Positions 29,460 through 38,738 are shown, counted from the stretch's first letter. The stretch is 64,000 bases of DNA from Cyanobacterium aponinum PCC 10605 (GCF_000317675.1 NC_019776.1:3038001-3102000), one strand, 5' to 3'. Notes: generated by a model from the sequence alone, not told the origin. Made by a program: numbers and translations.

Positions 29460-31361
29460 TTAATTAACTACTTTCATCAAAGTTGCAATAGGGATTTCCT
29501 CCACTTCTGGTAATTGACTAAGACTAAAGCGAGAAGAAACCGTATTTCCTGACAGTTGTTTTAAAAGTTGAGGGCGAGAGTCGTGAAGTAAATAAATAAT
29601 CTCATCATTAGGTTGCCATTCCTCCCCAGCACCAACAATTTGCAATTTGCCTTTTCTTTTCAAAAGCAGAGGTAGTAATTCCCCTGAGTTAATCAGGCTA
29701 TTCAAATGTACTGTTTGTAACTCAACTTGAGGTTTGATAATGGTTTTACCTAGTTTAAATTGTCCTTCTTTGAGATATTGATTCCAATCTTTAACTGATA
29801 ATTTAGAAATGAATGCTTGATTAATTTTTTGTTTATTCGTTTTGATTTTGTTTTCTTCATCATTGGGAAATACTGCGAATAATCGAGGCGGAGAAAATTC
29901 TTCTAATGCCCTTTGAGTGATCATTAAGTTAACATCTGCGTTAGTTGTTAAAGCGATAAAAGTACCAAAAGAATCTATCCCTGCTTTTTCTAATAGTTCA
30001 TGATCTAATGCACTACTTTCATATACCGAGAGATTGTCTTGTTTTGCTCTCTCACAATCTTCTTTATCTGTATCAATTAAAACTACTGATTCTCCCTCAG
30101 CTTGAATTAAACTAGCAATCAATCTTCCTAAAGGATTACAACCGACAATCATTGCTCCAGAGGCTTGATCTAAAGTGATTTTCAACAATCTTGCGATCGC
30201 ACCTGCTGTCAATCCCTGTAAAAAGACAGTCATCATAATAGTTAAGAATACTAAACCCTTAATGGAACTGCCACCATTAATCCCATTTTGAGTAAGTAAA
30301 ATAGCAAATAAAGAAGCAACAGAAGCAGACACAATACCACGGGGTGCAACCCAAGCTAAAAAAAACTTTTGTCGCCAATTCATCCCATTACCCCAAGTAC
30401 AAACCAAAATACTTAACGGGCGCACTGCAAACATTAAAATTAAAACCGTGACAACACTACCCCAACCAAGGGCAAAAATACTGGCAATAGATAAATCCGC
30501 CGCTAAAAGAATAAATAAAACGGATACCCCCAAAGTTGTTAACTGCCCTTTAAATCTCAATAACAATCTTTCTTCTGGAATCCCCGCCGCCCTTAAAACG
30601 ATACCTGCGGTAACAGTTGCCATTAATCCAGACTCACTAATAATCATTTGAGAAAGTCCAAAAGTACCCCAAACTCCCGCTAAAACCACGAGATTTTTTA
30701 AATCATCACTGAGGAAGTTAGCTTTTTTTTGAAAAGTGCCTAATAACCAACCACTAATTCCTCCTAAAATCGCCCCAAAACTAAGACGCAAGAGCAAACC
30801 AGAAACAATTTCTAAAGAGTTTGCTGATTGGTTAAGAATCGTATTTAATACAACCACTGCTAAAATAGCGCCCACAGGATCAATTAGTACTCCTTCTCCT
30901 TCCAATAAAGTGGCAACTCTTTTATCCACTGTAACCTGCTTAAGTAGTGGACCGACTACCGTAGGACCTGTCACCACTACCAACGAGGCATATAAAAAGG
31001 CTATTTGCCAAGGAAATTCTGCAAACCAATGAGCCGCCATCCCTCCTCCCAGAAAGGTAATGAGAGTGCCAATAGTTACTAAATTACGGATACTTCCTGA
31101 TACTTGTCCGATTTTATTTAACTCTAAATTTAAGCCCCCTTCAAATAAAATAATGGCAACGGAAAGGGCAACTAACACTTCTAATCCTGAGCCTAGTAAT
31201 TCTGGATGTAGTAACTCCAAACCATCTCGACCGATCGCAATTCCGAAAATTAGCAGGAAAACAATACTAGGGATTTTAAAAAATTCCCCTAATACTTGGG
31301 CGCTAATCCCCGCTACAACGGTAATTACTATTTGTAGGGTAAGAGTAAATGATCCATCCAT
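29460..31361 (-). CDS. CPA1-family Na+(K+)/H+ antiporter with C-terminal TrkA-N domain
   Basis: 633 residues. Residues 1-390 are about 12 membrane helices with the CPA motifs VAIILFEGGLNL, VVVTGPTVVGPLL and GEGVLIDPVGAILAV (ion-binding Asp). A soluble NAD-binding RCK/TrkA-N domain follows (about 400-520; MIVGCNPLGRLIASLIQAEG, LIDTDKEDCERAK), then a TrkA-C-like region (about 540-620). The RCK tail suggests control by nucleotides. It is related to the NhaP/NhaS group of cyanobacteria; which paralogue cannot be said. The start is the ATG giving MDGSFTLTLQIV. The stop TAA is directly followed by a repeat end. Confidence 0.88.
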   Translation of the reverse strand: MDGSFTLTLQIVITVVAGISAQVLGEFFKIPSIVFLLIFGIAIGRDGLELLHPELLGSGLEVLVALSVAIILFEGGLNLELNKIGQVSGSIRNLVTIGTLITFLGGGMAAHWFAEFPWQIAFLYASLVVVTGPTVVGPLLKQVTVDKRVATLLEGEGVLIDPVGAILAVVVLNTILNQSANSLEIVSGLLLRLSFGAILGGISGWLLGTFQKKANFLSDDLKNLVVLAGVWGTFGLSQMIISESGLMATVTAGIVLRAAGIPEERLLLRFKGQLTTLGVSVLFILLAADLSIASIFALGWGSVVTVLILMFAVRPLSILVCTWGNGMNWRQKFFLAWVAPRGIVSASVASLFAILLTQNGINGGSSIKGLVFLTIMMTVFLQGLTAGAIARLLKITLDQASGAMIVGCNPLGRLIASLIQAEGESVVLIDTDKEDCERAKQDNLSVYESSALDHELLEKAGIDSFGTFIALTTNADVNLMITQRALEEFSPPRLFAVFPNDEENKIKTNKQKINQAFISKLSVKDWNQYLKEGQFKLGKTIIKPQVELQTVHLNSLINSGELLPLLLKRKGKLQIVGAGEEWQPNDEIIYLLHDSRPQLLKQLSGNTVSSRFSLSQLPEVEEIPIATLMKVVN

Positions 31362-31729
31362 TATGGCAATCCTGATAGTTCGATATTTTTTTGCTTTATA
31401 AGCTCAGTAGTAAAATACTCCTATACATAGTAACTTAATTATTCGCACTTGCTTTGACTAAAAGAGGGAGACAGAGGTTGCAGGTTGCAGGTGGTAGGGT
31501 GATGAGGAGATGAGGGGAGGGGGTGAGAGGGGGAAGTAGGGGCTTAGGGTTTTGGGGTGGTAGAGTTAATTAAACACTTTTGCCTATTGCCCATTGCCTA
31601 TTGCCTTGTCTTAATTACTAATTGTTACTTGTCATTAGTACCATTTTGAGAGAATATAGTTTTGGTATTTTTATAGCCAGTATGAATTAAAAATAGATAA
31701 ATATTTAAAGATAAAGAGTATTAATTTTT
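31362..31729. other. Divergent spacer between the antiporter and efp with repeat text
   Basis: 368 bases holding the promoters of both genes. Positions about 31477-31560 are heptamer and G-rich repeat text (GAGGTTGCAGGTTGCAGGTG, GATGAGGAGATGAGG) like other MITE interiors but without ends. AT-rich sequence precedes efp. Confidence 0.5.
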
Positions 31730-32287
31730 ATGATTTCTAGTAATGATTTTCGCCCCGGTGTGAGTATTGAATTGGATGGTGGTGTTTGGAGAGTTGTTGA
31801 GTTTCTCCATGTTAAGCCGGGCAAGGGTTCAGCTTTTGTGCGTACAAAATTAAAAAATGCCCAGACAGGTAGTGTTGTAGAAAAAACTTTCCGTGCAGGG
31901 GAAACTGTGCCTCAAGCAAATTTAGATAAACGTACCATGCAACACACCTATAAAGATGGAGATCAATTTGTGTTCATGGATATGGAAACCTTTGAAGAAG
32001 CAAGACTTTCAGAGGAGCAAGTGGGAGACAAAGCAAAATATATTAAAGAGGAAATGGAGGTTAATGTTCTTTTCTGGAATAATACCGTTTTAGAAGTAGA
32101 ATTACCTACTTCTGTAGTATTAGAAGTTATTGAAACAGACCCCGGTGTGAAGGGTGATACCGCAACAGGTGGTTCAAAACCTGCTATTTTGGAAACTGGA
32201 GCACAAATTATGGTTCCTTTATTTATTTCTATCGGCGAAAAAGTTAAAGTAGATACTAGAAATGATAGTTATTTAGGCAGAGAGTAA
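31730..32287 (+). CDS. efp: Translation elongation factor P
   Basis: 185 residues, standard length. EF-P relieves ribosome stalling at proline runs. KOW-like N-domain with the loop [17 protein letters not shown], which carries the Lys corresponding to the position modified in other bacteria. Two OB domains follow, with the EF-P signature ending in [21 protein letters not shown]. The downstream neighbour is accB, an arrangement common in cyanobacteria. ATG start. Confidence 0.96.
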   Translation: MISSNDFRPGVSIELDGGVWRVVEFLHVKPGKGSAFVRTKLKNAQTGSVVEKTFRAGETVPQANLDKRTMQHTYKDGDQFVFMDMETFEEARLSEEQVGDKAKYIKEEMEVNVLFWNNTVLEVELPTSVVLEVIETDPGVKGDTATGGSKPAILETGAQIMVPLFISIGEKVKVDTRNDSYLGRE

Positions 32288-32489
32288 TTCTTAATCCTTA
32301 TTAAATATTTCATTCTCAACTAAAGCAGTCAGATCAACTCCATAATATTTATTTATCAGTGTTTTATTTATAATGGTACTGATATTTGATAGGTTAAGAC
32401 TGATTGCTATAAGATTAAATAAATTTATTTTTTCTGTCTTTTTTGTAATAAATTGTAAATACAACTATTAATAATATTATTATTTAACA

Positions 32490-32996
32490 GTGCCAATCGA
32501 CTTTAATCAACTACGAGAATTTATAGAAGCGATCGCAAAAACAGATATTTCGGAATTAGCGATCAAAGAGGGTGATTTTGAGCTAACATTGCAAAAAAAT
32601 TCTCCTTACAGTAACAATGCTGTCTATTCTATTGCTACCCCAGTAAGCCCTCCTCAATCTATAACCCCCGTTCAAGAAAATAATCATGCTGTGGAGGTAG
32701 ATACTCCCTCAACTCCTCCTGCGGAAAAATCTTCTGCTAGTAAAAAAACAGATAATTGGTTAGCTATCACTTCCCCAATGGTTGGTACATTCTACCGCGC
32801 CCCTGCCCCGGGTGAGCCTCCTTTTGTGGAAAATGGCGATCGCATCTCTGATGGTCAAGTAGTCTGTATTATTGAGGCTATGAAGCTAATGAATGAAATT
32901 GAGGCGGAAGTTTCTGGACAAATAATGGAGATTGCGGTAGAAAATGGCGAACCTGTGGAATATGGACAAACTTTGATGTGGGTTGCCCCCAATTAA
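32490..32996 (+). CDS. accB: Biotin carboxyl carrier protein of acetyl-CoA carboxylase
   Basis: 168 residues, starting at GTG ([15 protein letters not shown]). Carries biotin between biotin carboxylase and carboxyltransferase in the first step of fatty-acid synthesis. N-terminal helix region, Pro/Ser-rich linker (about 50-90), and C-terminal biotinyl domain with [19 protein letters not shown] and the biotinylation site [12 protein letters not shown] (Lys between two Met). It lies 202 bases after efp and could be co-transcribed. Confidence 0.95.
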   Translation: MPIDFNQLREFIEAIAKTDISELAIKEGDFELTLQKNSPYSNNAVYSIATPVSPPQSITPVQENNHAVEVDTPSTPPAEKSSASKKTDNWLAITSPMVGTFYRAPAPGEPPFVENGDRISDGQVVCIIEAMKLMNEIEAEVSGQIMEIAVENGEPVEYGQTLMWVAPN

Positions 32997-33303
32997 AACC
33001 CTCGTTTTTCGGCAAAAATATCGGGTAAGAGCAGGTTTCAGGTTTCAGGTTTCAGGTGGCAGGTTTGACAGTTTGGTTTTTTGAATATTGACTCATTAGT
33101 TATTTATAAACTGGTTTGCATTTAAGTTTTCTGGTTAAGGCAGGGAATGAGAAAGGGTCAATAGCCACTCTTACAGGAGTTTGAGCTATTTAAAAAAAAC
33201 TAAGAAAATCAATTTATTTACTATTTTTGTCAAATTCTATTAATTTTAATTCTGAAATCAAGCGATTAGAAAGTTTTTAAAAAGTGTTTAGGTGTATGAA
33301 AGT
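32997..33303. repeat. Spacer with TTTCAGG heptamer run
   Basis: Between accB and the channel-like gene (convergent). The run at 33032-33065 is CAGGTTT repeated three times and then CAGGTGG. A degraded copy of the GGCCATTCGCCC palindrome region is at about 33160 (AGCCACTCTTACAGGAGTTT). Otherwise AT-rich. Confidence 0.55.
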
Positions 33304-35301
33304 CTATCTAACTCTTACCAAATGGCTTTGAATTTGATTCTGGTGTAATATTTTTTTCAGTCTTACTGCCTGATGGTGATACATTTTTACTGGTAAAATA
33401 CAAGGAATATTATCCATAACTTCCCTCGCTATTTTTAAAGAACATCCTGAAATACGTGCGATCGCACTTGTACCATCAAAAATAGTCATCTTCGACTTAG
33501 CGGACAAAATTTCTAACTGCCATTGTCTTAAATGAGGTTTGCCTAATTCTATGGCTTTTAACCCTTCAATGGTAGCTAAAACAATCAATAAATCTCCCAC
33601 TGCTAAACGTATATCATCAGAAGGTAAAGTAACGCTAGAGGCATCGAGATGACTTTGATAGATGACAGGAATCACTCCATAACCATAGGCAACTTCGGAT
33701 AACAGTAAACCTTGTAAAGTGTCATTCGCTTCAATGTGATATTGAGTAACCAAAATCGTTTGCCGTTGTAAACGAGATAAACCGAGGATATTTTCTCCAA
33801 AAGCCGCTCCCGTAAAAGCCTCCGCCGCCGCTATGTAGGGATCAATTATAGTAGCATGAGGTAGCAGTTGACCTAGATTTTCCGTTAAAGTATCTCCATT
33901 AGTACGAATAACTAACTGACAGTTAGGATTAATTTTTTGACTCAGTAAGGCAATTTCAATATTGATAATGTCATCATCGGTGACAATTACCATACTTTTA
34001 GCTTTTTCTAAATAGGCTAGTTTGAGACTATCATTTAAATTATGACCAGAGATTAAAGGGATTGTTAAAGCAGTAGATATATCTGTAATAGAATTAAGAG
34101 TTATTGCTAATACAGGTTTTTTCAACTCCTGTAGTTTTTCCGCTATTTTCTGCCCCAATCTGCCAAAACCAACTATGATGATATGATTTTCTTTTGGTAT
34201 GGGAGGACGTTTACTATTAAACTGAAATTTAGAAGACAATAAAGCCTCTGTCAACAAAGCATATAAAACCCCCACAAAAGCAGTGCCAGTTAGAGTTAAA
34301 AGAAGACTAAATAATTCTAACCATGAAGGTAAATTAGATAAAGGCTCAAAAGGAGAGAATAAGTCAGCATAACCCCCTAATAACAATATTGCTGTGACAT
34401 AAAATGCGGAAGTAAAACTAATGGATGGATAGTAAAAATGGAAAAGTATTGTCCCAATAATTAATAATAAAAAAACAACTAATGTACATACCAAAGCAAC
34501 TCTTCTAATTTGTTGTTTACGATTCAACTGCCAAAATTCTTTCAGATAGCGATTAAATCGATGTTGAATATGGGTTATGTATTGAATAATATTTTGAAAT
34601 AATTTTCTTTGGGATGAATTGTTGTTATAACCCTTTGTCATTAAGTAGTTATCTTCGGTTTCCACATAAACGATGGTATCTTGGGGTTGCAACTTAGCTT
34701 CAGGATTCCATTGATAGAAATTAACCTCTGTGTCAGGAAAATTATGACGATAATGGGTAATAATACGACGGTGACGGGTATTTAATTCTTCAAGGGATTT
34801 GTAACTATACCAAGGGTGATGAGAAGGCATTTGTAAACGATTAATTCTCATTTTGCCCCCTTCTAAGTCTAAAAAGCCGATAGTGTCTTTTCCTAATGCG
34901 GATAAGGCGTAGGCGTTTGCTGGTAAGTGTTTAGGTTCGTAAGCAACAAAGTTACCTAATTGATTACTTAATAAATAGTTGAGATTTTCTCGATCGCTCC
35001 TTACAATTAAACGAGTATGGGGATTCAATGCACGAATTGCGATGGCAGTTTCAATATTAACTTTTTCAATAGTTGTGACAATTAAAGCCGCTCGAATTTT
35101 ACTAATAGGAGTTTGTAAGAGAATATTCTGTTGACTACAATCACCAATAATTAATTCATCCAAAGATTCGTGCAAATTTTTCACTTCCCAATCAGAGGGA
35201 GGATTTTTTTCAATGGCAATTACTTTCACGCCAAATTTTTTTAAGGCGATTACGCAATGTTGTCCTAAATATCCCAATCCACAGACTAAAAAGTAGTCCA
35301 T
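33304..35301 (-). CDS. RCK-domain potassium-channel-like protein
   Basis: 665 residues. An N-terminal NAD-binding RCK (TrkA-N) domain (FLVCGLGYLGQHCVIALKKFG, residues 1-140) is followed by a linker. Two membrane helices (about 267-290 and 325-352) flank a pore-like segment, then a second RCK domain (about 372-500; HIIIVGFGRLGQKIAEKLQE) and a TrkA-C-like tail (520-590). The order RCK-2TM-RCK resembles K+ channel relatives. The pore segment reads ILLLGGYADLF where K+ channels have T-V-G-Y-G-D, so ion selectivity is uncertain. Probably a membrane transport or sensor protein controlled by nucleotides. No partner gene adjacent. Confidence 0.8.
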   Translation of the reverse strand: MDYFLVCGLGYLGQHCVIALKKFGVKVIAIEKNPPSDWEVKNLHESLDELIIGDCSQQNILLQTPISKIRAALIVTTIEKVNIETAIAIRALNPHTRLIVRSDRENLNYLLSNQLGNFVAYEPKHLPANAYALSALGKDTIGFLDLEGGKMRINRLQMPSHHPWYSYKSLEELNTRHRRIITHYRHNFPDTEVNFYQWNPEAKLQPQDTIVYVETEDNYLMTKGYNNNSSQRKLFQNIIQYITHIQHRFNRYLKEFWQLNRKQQIRRVALVCTLVVFLLLIIGTILFHFYYPSISFTSAFYVTAILLLGGYADLFSPFEPLSNLPSWLELFSLLLTLTGTAFVGVLYALLTEALLSSKFQFNSKRPPIPKENHIIIVGFGRLGQKIAEKLQELKKPVLAITLNSITDISTALTIPLISGHNLNDSLKLAYLEKAKSMVIVTDDDIINIEIALLSQKINPNCQLVIRTNGDTLTENLGQLLPHATIIDPYIAAAEAFTGAAFGENILGLSRLQRQTILVTQYHIEANDTLQGLLLSEVAYGYGVIPVIYQSHLDASSVTLPSDDIRLAVGDLLIVLATIEGLKAIELGKPHLRQWQLEILSAKSKMTIFDGTSAIARISGCSLKIAREVMDNIPCILPVKMYHHQAVRLKKILHQNQIQSHLVRVR

Positions 35302-35387
35302 ACAAATTCAGTCAATCATTAAGTTAGGGGTTGATGAAAAGATGATGTCAGGTTGCAGGTGTTAGGGAGTTCAGAGTTATTAATTAA

Positions 35388-35501
35388 ATCAGTTCGGGTT
35401 AAGGCAATTTTATTCTTATTTTTAAGAAGCTATAAGGTTTTCTGACTACGAGTTGGGATGCTTTCAGCTTATCCAAAACTAGCTTATCCAAAACTCAGGT
35501 T
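35388..35501. repeat. Second MITE type (copy of 6773-6870)
   Basis: TCAGTTCGGGTTAAGGCAAT, then AAGAAGCTATAAGGTTTT, GACTACGAGTTGGG, and CTTATCCAAAACTCAGGTT, in the same order as at 6773-6870. In this copy AGCTTATCCAAAACT is present twice in tandem. The ends resemble those of the larger MITE (AGTTCGG/ACTCAGGTT). Confidence 0.65.
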
Positions 35502-35573
35502 ATTTAATTTTAAATAGGGATGATTAAGGATAGATTAAGCGAACTCAGATAAGATGATTATCGTTTTACTCAC

Positions 35574-36653
35574 TTATTGATATTTTGCAATAATATTTCT
35601 TTGACGATTAAATAAAATAACTCCTATCTTAACAGGAAAATCACTATGATTAAGAATATATTTTTCTGAATTTTTAGCTATTTTTTCAGCTATATAATTA
35701 TATATTTTTTCAGTCCAGTTACTATTATTATTTCTATCAAATTCTCGCAAAATTTCTAATGCTGATTCAGTAGTTTTTGCTGTGAATAATAATCGACAAA
35801 CATCTTGATTTAACCCCAAAAAAGATGCGATCGCAGTTAAAATTTCTAGTCTTCCATCGGCTAAATGATGATGAGTATGAAAAATATTACCGGCTAATTT
35901 GATTAACTTACCATGATAACCAAGAAGAATAATTGATTTAACTTTTGCATGAGAAGCCGTAACTAACATTGAACCTAACCAGTTAGCAGTCTTAACTAAT
36001 TGAGAAGGATTAAAACCTAATTTAACCGCTAAATCCAAACCATTTTCTCCAATACAAAATATCAATTGATCATGATTTTTACTCTTATTAATTAACTCCT
36101 CTTGATATAATTCTAACTGTTCCTTGCTCGTCAAAGGTTGAGAAATTCCACTTGTACCCAACAAAGACAACCCTTCTATTACCCCAAAAGCAGAATTAGA
36201 AGTCTTTTCTGCGAGTTTTTTTCCTTCAGGTAAAATAATTTTTACTTCAACTAAAGAATGATTTTTAAGATTATTTAAAATGTTAAATTCTAGTAGTTTG
36301 TGAGCATAATTATAAATAGCAGATTTTCCCCCTAAATCAATAATTTTTCCCACCCCTTCTCCTCCTTCAATGATAATTTTTGTTTCTTGACTAGGAGTTA
36401 GGGTAACTAAACCCCAAATAGGAGTATTGCGAGTTATATCCAGATTTGTACCCGGTTGAGATCTCGTAATTGCTAATACTTGATTACTACTAATTTTAGC
36501 GATTTGCTCAATAGGAATAATGGCTTTTTCTGGTGGATTAATTAAATCAATTTCTACAGAATTATCCTCCAAATTATTATCTAAATATCTAATACCTGCC
36601 ACTGCTGAGGCTGTGGCAAATACAGGTAATGTATAACCAAAACTACTGAGCAT
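35574..36653 (-). CDS. cbiD: Cobalt-precorrin-5B (C1)-methyltransferase
   Basis: 359 residues. Methylates C1 in cobalamin (anaerobic-type) corrin synthesis using SAM. The N terminus GYTLPVFATASAVAGIRYL corresponds to the family TLPVFA(A)AAA region. Other typical segments are GEGVGKIIDLGG, GVIEGLSLLGTSGISQPLT, CIGENGLDLAVKLGF and LLGYHGKLIKLAGNIFHTHHHLADGRLE. The length fits. No other cobalamin genes are adjacent. AT-rich C terminus. Confidence 0.92.
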   Translation of the reverse strand: MLSSFGYTLPVFATASAVAGIRYLDNNLEDNSVEIDLINPPEKAIIPIEQIAKISSNQVLAITRSQPGTNLDITRNTPIWGLVTLTPSQETKIIIEGGEGVGKIIDLGGKSAIYNYAHKLLEFNILNNLKNHSLVEVKIILPEGKKLAEKTSNSAFGVIEGLSLLGTSGISQPLTSKEQLELYQEELINKSKNHDQLIFCIGENGLDLAVKLGFNPSQLVKTANWLGSMLVTASHAKVKSIILLGYHGKLIKLAGNIFHTHHHLADGRLEILTAIASFLGLNQDVCRLLFTAKTTESALEILREFDRNNNSNWTEKIYNYIAEKIAKNSEKYILNHSDFPVKIGVILFNRQRNIIAKYQ

Positions 36654-36761
36654 CTAATCAATAAATGTAAATCACAAAAAATATAGAATATATATTAACA
36701 TCTAGTGTCTAGGCTTTAAGGGGATATTCCAAGATTTTACCCTTATGTCTAATTATTATGT

Positions 36762-36774
36762 TATAATGTATAAT
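36762..36774 (+). promoter_or_regulatory. -10 boxes of the tRNA-Ser gene
   Basis: Two overlapping-phase TATAAT boxes (36762-36767 and 36769-36774) lie 11-24 bases before the tRNA. No good -35 was seen. Confidence 0.5.
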
Positions 36775-36785
36775 GGCTATCTTTT

Positions 36786-36870
36786 GGAGAGGTGGCAGAG
36801 TGGTCGATCGCGCTCGACTTGAAATCGAGTGACTGGAAACAGTCCGTGGGTTCAAATCCCACCCTCTCCG
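36786..36870 (+). tRNA. tRNA-Ser (UGA)
   Basis: 85 bases, class II tRNA. Acceptor GGAGAGG/CCTCTCC, anticodon stem CTCGA/TCGAG with loop CTTGAAA (anticodon TGA), long variable arm GACTGGAAACAGTC, T loop GTTCAAAT, discriminator G as in Ser tRNAs. CCA not encoded. Confidence 0.95.
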
Positions 36871-36946
36871 TTATCTTAATTAATACAACCTAAGTTCGAT
36901 TGTACAGTAACAAATTATTTGTCATCGGTAATAGATTAGTGTCGTT

Positions 36947-37168
36947 ATGACAAATTTAGTACAAAAAATCCTCAATGATTTGAGGGAAAAAGAGCCATCA
37001 TTCACCGATGCGGACTTTAAGAAGCCTTTTATGGTAATTGCTCATGATGGTATTGTTGAGTTATTGCCTTATCAACGGAAAGATGCGATCAAACTTCTGG
37101 AGGAAGGAAAGTTGATCGTGCCTTTGTGGATTGATCAGATTCATTCTAAGTTAAAAGCAGTTTTATAG
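36947..37168 (+). CDS. Small hypothetical protein, 73 residues
   Basis: MTNLVQKILNDLREKEPSFT starts a soluble protein with a helical N terminus, a central FMVIAHDGIVELLPY strand region and a C-terminal LLEEGKLIVPLWIDQIHSKL. No family recognised. The start ATG has no strong ribosome binding site, but codon use is normal and the frame is clean. It is at the edge of a region of decayed genes and might belong to it. Confidence 0.5.
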   Translation: MTNLVQKILNDLREKEPSFTDADFKKPFMVIAHDGIVELLPYQRKDAIKLLEEGKLIVPLWIDQIHSKLKAVL

Positions 37169-37216
37169 CATGAGAATTAATGTAAATAAAATAGATTAAT
37201 AAAGACTGATAATCTA

Positions 37217-37705
37217 ATGAGTAAAAAATTTTTTAAAGAAAAAATAAAAAATACGGAAACTTTTGAAAGAGCTTATTTATCTGCTATTTTTTTATAGAAT
37301 AAAACAAGACTCATTTTGTAATTTTATTGAGATAGATTTTTATAGACAAAATAAAGAACAATTAAGGAAGGAAGTTGAATTAATTTTTGATAAACCAGAA
37401 ACATATAAAGCAGATACTGCATTTTCATTTTATTTGCCAAAATCCGATATGTTCTTAAGAAGAATGATTTATGTTCCTTTTAAAGACTTAGTTGTTAAGT
37501 AGATGTTTATAATTGTTCTTGCAGAATTATTAGATTTTACATTAATAGAAAGATATTTTTCCTATCGTTTACAAACAGAAACAGAAATAAAAATAAGCGA
37601 AAATAATAACTTTTCTAGTGTACTTTATAAACCTTATTTTGATTGTTATCAAGAATTTAACAACTGGCAATTAGAACAGGTTGAAAGTCAAAAAAAATCT
37701 AAAAA
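37217..37705 (+). pseudogene. Broken gene, possible reverse-transcriptase N-terminal fragment
   Basis: Starts MSKKFFKEKIKNTETFERAY. The T7 run at 37287-37293 shifts the frame; removing one T joins it to YRIKQDSFCNFIEIDFYRQN and so on. An in-frame TAG (37500-37502) then separates KDLVVK from MFIIVLAELLDFTLIERYF. The joined segment FYLPKSDMFLRRMIYVPFKDLVV...LAELLDFTLIERYFSYRL resembles the N-terminal fingers region of bacterial reverse transcriptases (R-x-I-Y-I-P-x-x-x-D followed by a helix). No YxDD catalytic part is present: the sequence runs into an opposite-strand gene fragment near 37705. The family assignment is tentative. Confidence 0.4.
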
Positions 37706-38015
37706 TTTAAACTTAATATCTTTTGCTTGTTCAAAGGGGGATATTTTGAGTCTTTTCTCATTTTGATACCAAATTTTATTAAAATGATCATATCTAATTT
37801 GTCCACCTTTAACTTCTAATATCAATATTCCCTTTTTGGGATGAATAATAATAAAATCAGCTTCTCTGTCTTGAACCACATATTTTATGTGTTGCCACCA
37901 TGTGCCATGAAAAACGATGTATTCATCACTTAAGTGTTTATGAAAAATGTCAAATAGTTTTTTTCCGCATAACTTTTTATTATTGAGGGAAAGTTTCTAG
38001 GGATCATTTGAGCCA
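37688..38015 (-). pseudogene. NERD-domain protein fragment
   Basis: Reads MAQMIPRNFPSIIKSYAEK from 38015. One A is missing in the A7 run complementary to 37958-37964. The frame then continues FDIFHKHLSDEYIVFHGTWW and QDREADFIIIHPKKGILILEVKGGQI. This last part is the conserved nuclease-related (NERD) core: D-F-(I/V)-(I/V)-x-H-P...G-I-L-x-L-E-V-K-G-G. The gene stops after about 105 codons, so the helicase or kinase part usually attached is missing. It meets the RT-like fragment tail to tail. Confidence 0.65.
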
Positions 38016-38079
38016 TGATTAATATATTTTTTTGATATTGATTTAATAGTAATAAGTGTTTTTATTTAACTTTATGATT

Positions 38080-38431
38080 TTAATTCTCTAATTTATCAAT
38101 AGATTCAACTAGAGCTAACAATTCAGGTATATTAGATTGAGTCACTTCCCATAAAATTTGAACATCAACTTCTTTATATTCATGGACAACACGATTACGC
38201 ATTCCCCGAATCGCATTAAAGGGAATTTGAGGATATTTAGCAATAAAATACGGGGGATAAAGCCTATTGCCCAGATGTAAGACGTGGTAGAGGAGGACGT
38301 AAGAAATCCACTACACCGCTATCTGTTGGGTAGGAAGCCCACACCGTAATCTTCGATTCGGTCTTGGGTAGTTCACTAATCAAATTACAGGCTTTTATTA
38401 AATCTAAGATTGCTTCCCGATTTCTGTTCAT
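38080..38431 (-). pseudogene. hepT: HepT-type HEPN toxin gene, interrupted
   Basis: The N terminus MNRNREAILDLIKACNLISE (from 38431) and the C terminus FIAKYPQIPFNAIRGMRNRV then VHEY...SIDKLEN are typical of HepT (DUF86). The RNase motif R-x4-H-x-Y is kept as RNRVVHEY. Between them about 45 residues are replaced by about 115 bases of unrelated sequence with stops. The gene overlaps the end of mntA, as in normal MntA-HepT pairs. The HEPN RNase cannot be made intact. Confidence 0.7.
38262..38376 (+). mobile_element. IS200/IS605 right-end remnant inside hepT
   Basis: On the plus strand a frame gives AYCPDVRRGRGGRKKSTTPL then SVG and stop, which looks like a TnpB C-terminal tail. It is followed by a hairpin (ACCG...CGGT) and the end GGTAGTTCAC, the same terminal word as the IS end at 16713. 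The left limit is approximate. Confidence 0.5.
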
Positions 38432-38738
38432 AGATTATTTGAGAATTGTTTAAAATATTGTTTTTTCTGATCCAGTTATGGCTATTTTCGATCGATCTTT
38501 TTGTCACCACATCAACGGCACGATTAAATAATAAACTGAATTGATGTTCAATGGTATCGAGATCGAAAAAGGTAATTTTGGCATCTTCCGCAAAGGTGAC
38601 TAATAAATCTATATCACTATTTTGATTAAAGTCATCTCTTAAAACCGAACCAAATAAGGCTAATTCGACAATTTGCCATTGTTGACATATCCTATTAACG
38701 TAAGTCCTATCGGTATTTAATCGTTGATAGATGTCCAT
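38385..38738 (-). CDS. mntA: MntA-type nucleotidyltransferase antitoxin
   Basis: 117 residues. The minimal nucleotidyltransferase signature is present: ELALFGSVLRDDFNQNSDIDLLV (GS...DxD). A third acidic position is likely in the IEHQFSLLFNRAVDVVTK segment. Family knowledge: MntA adenylylates and silences the partner HEPN RNase HepT. Here the partner gene is broken, so the antitoxin is left alone. The C terminus may be a few codons longer than usual because the frame runs into the hepT start region. Confidence 0.8.
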   Translation of the reverse strand: MDIYQRLNTDRTYVNRICQQWQIVELALFGSVLRDDFNQNSDIDLLVTFAEDAKITFFDLDTIEHQFSLLFNRAVDVVTKRSIENSHNWIRKNNILNNSQIIYEQKSGSNLRFNKSL

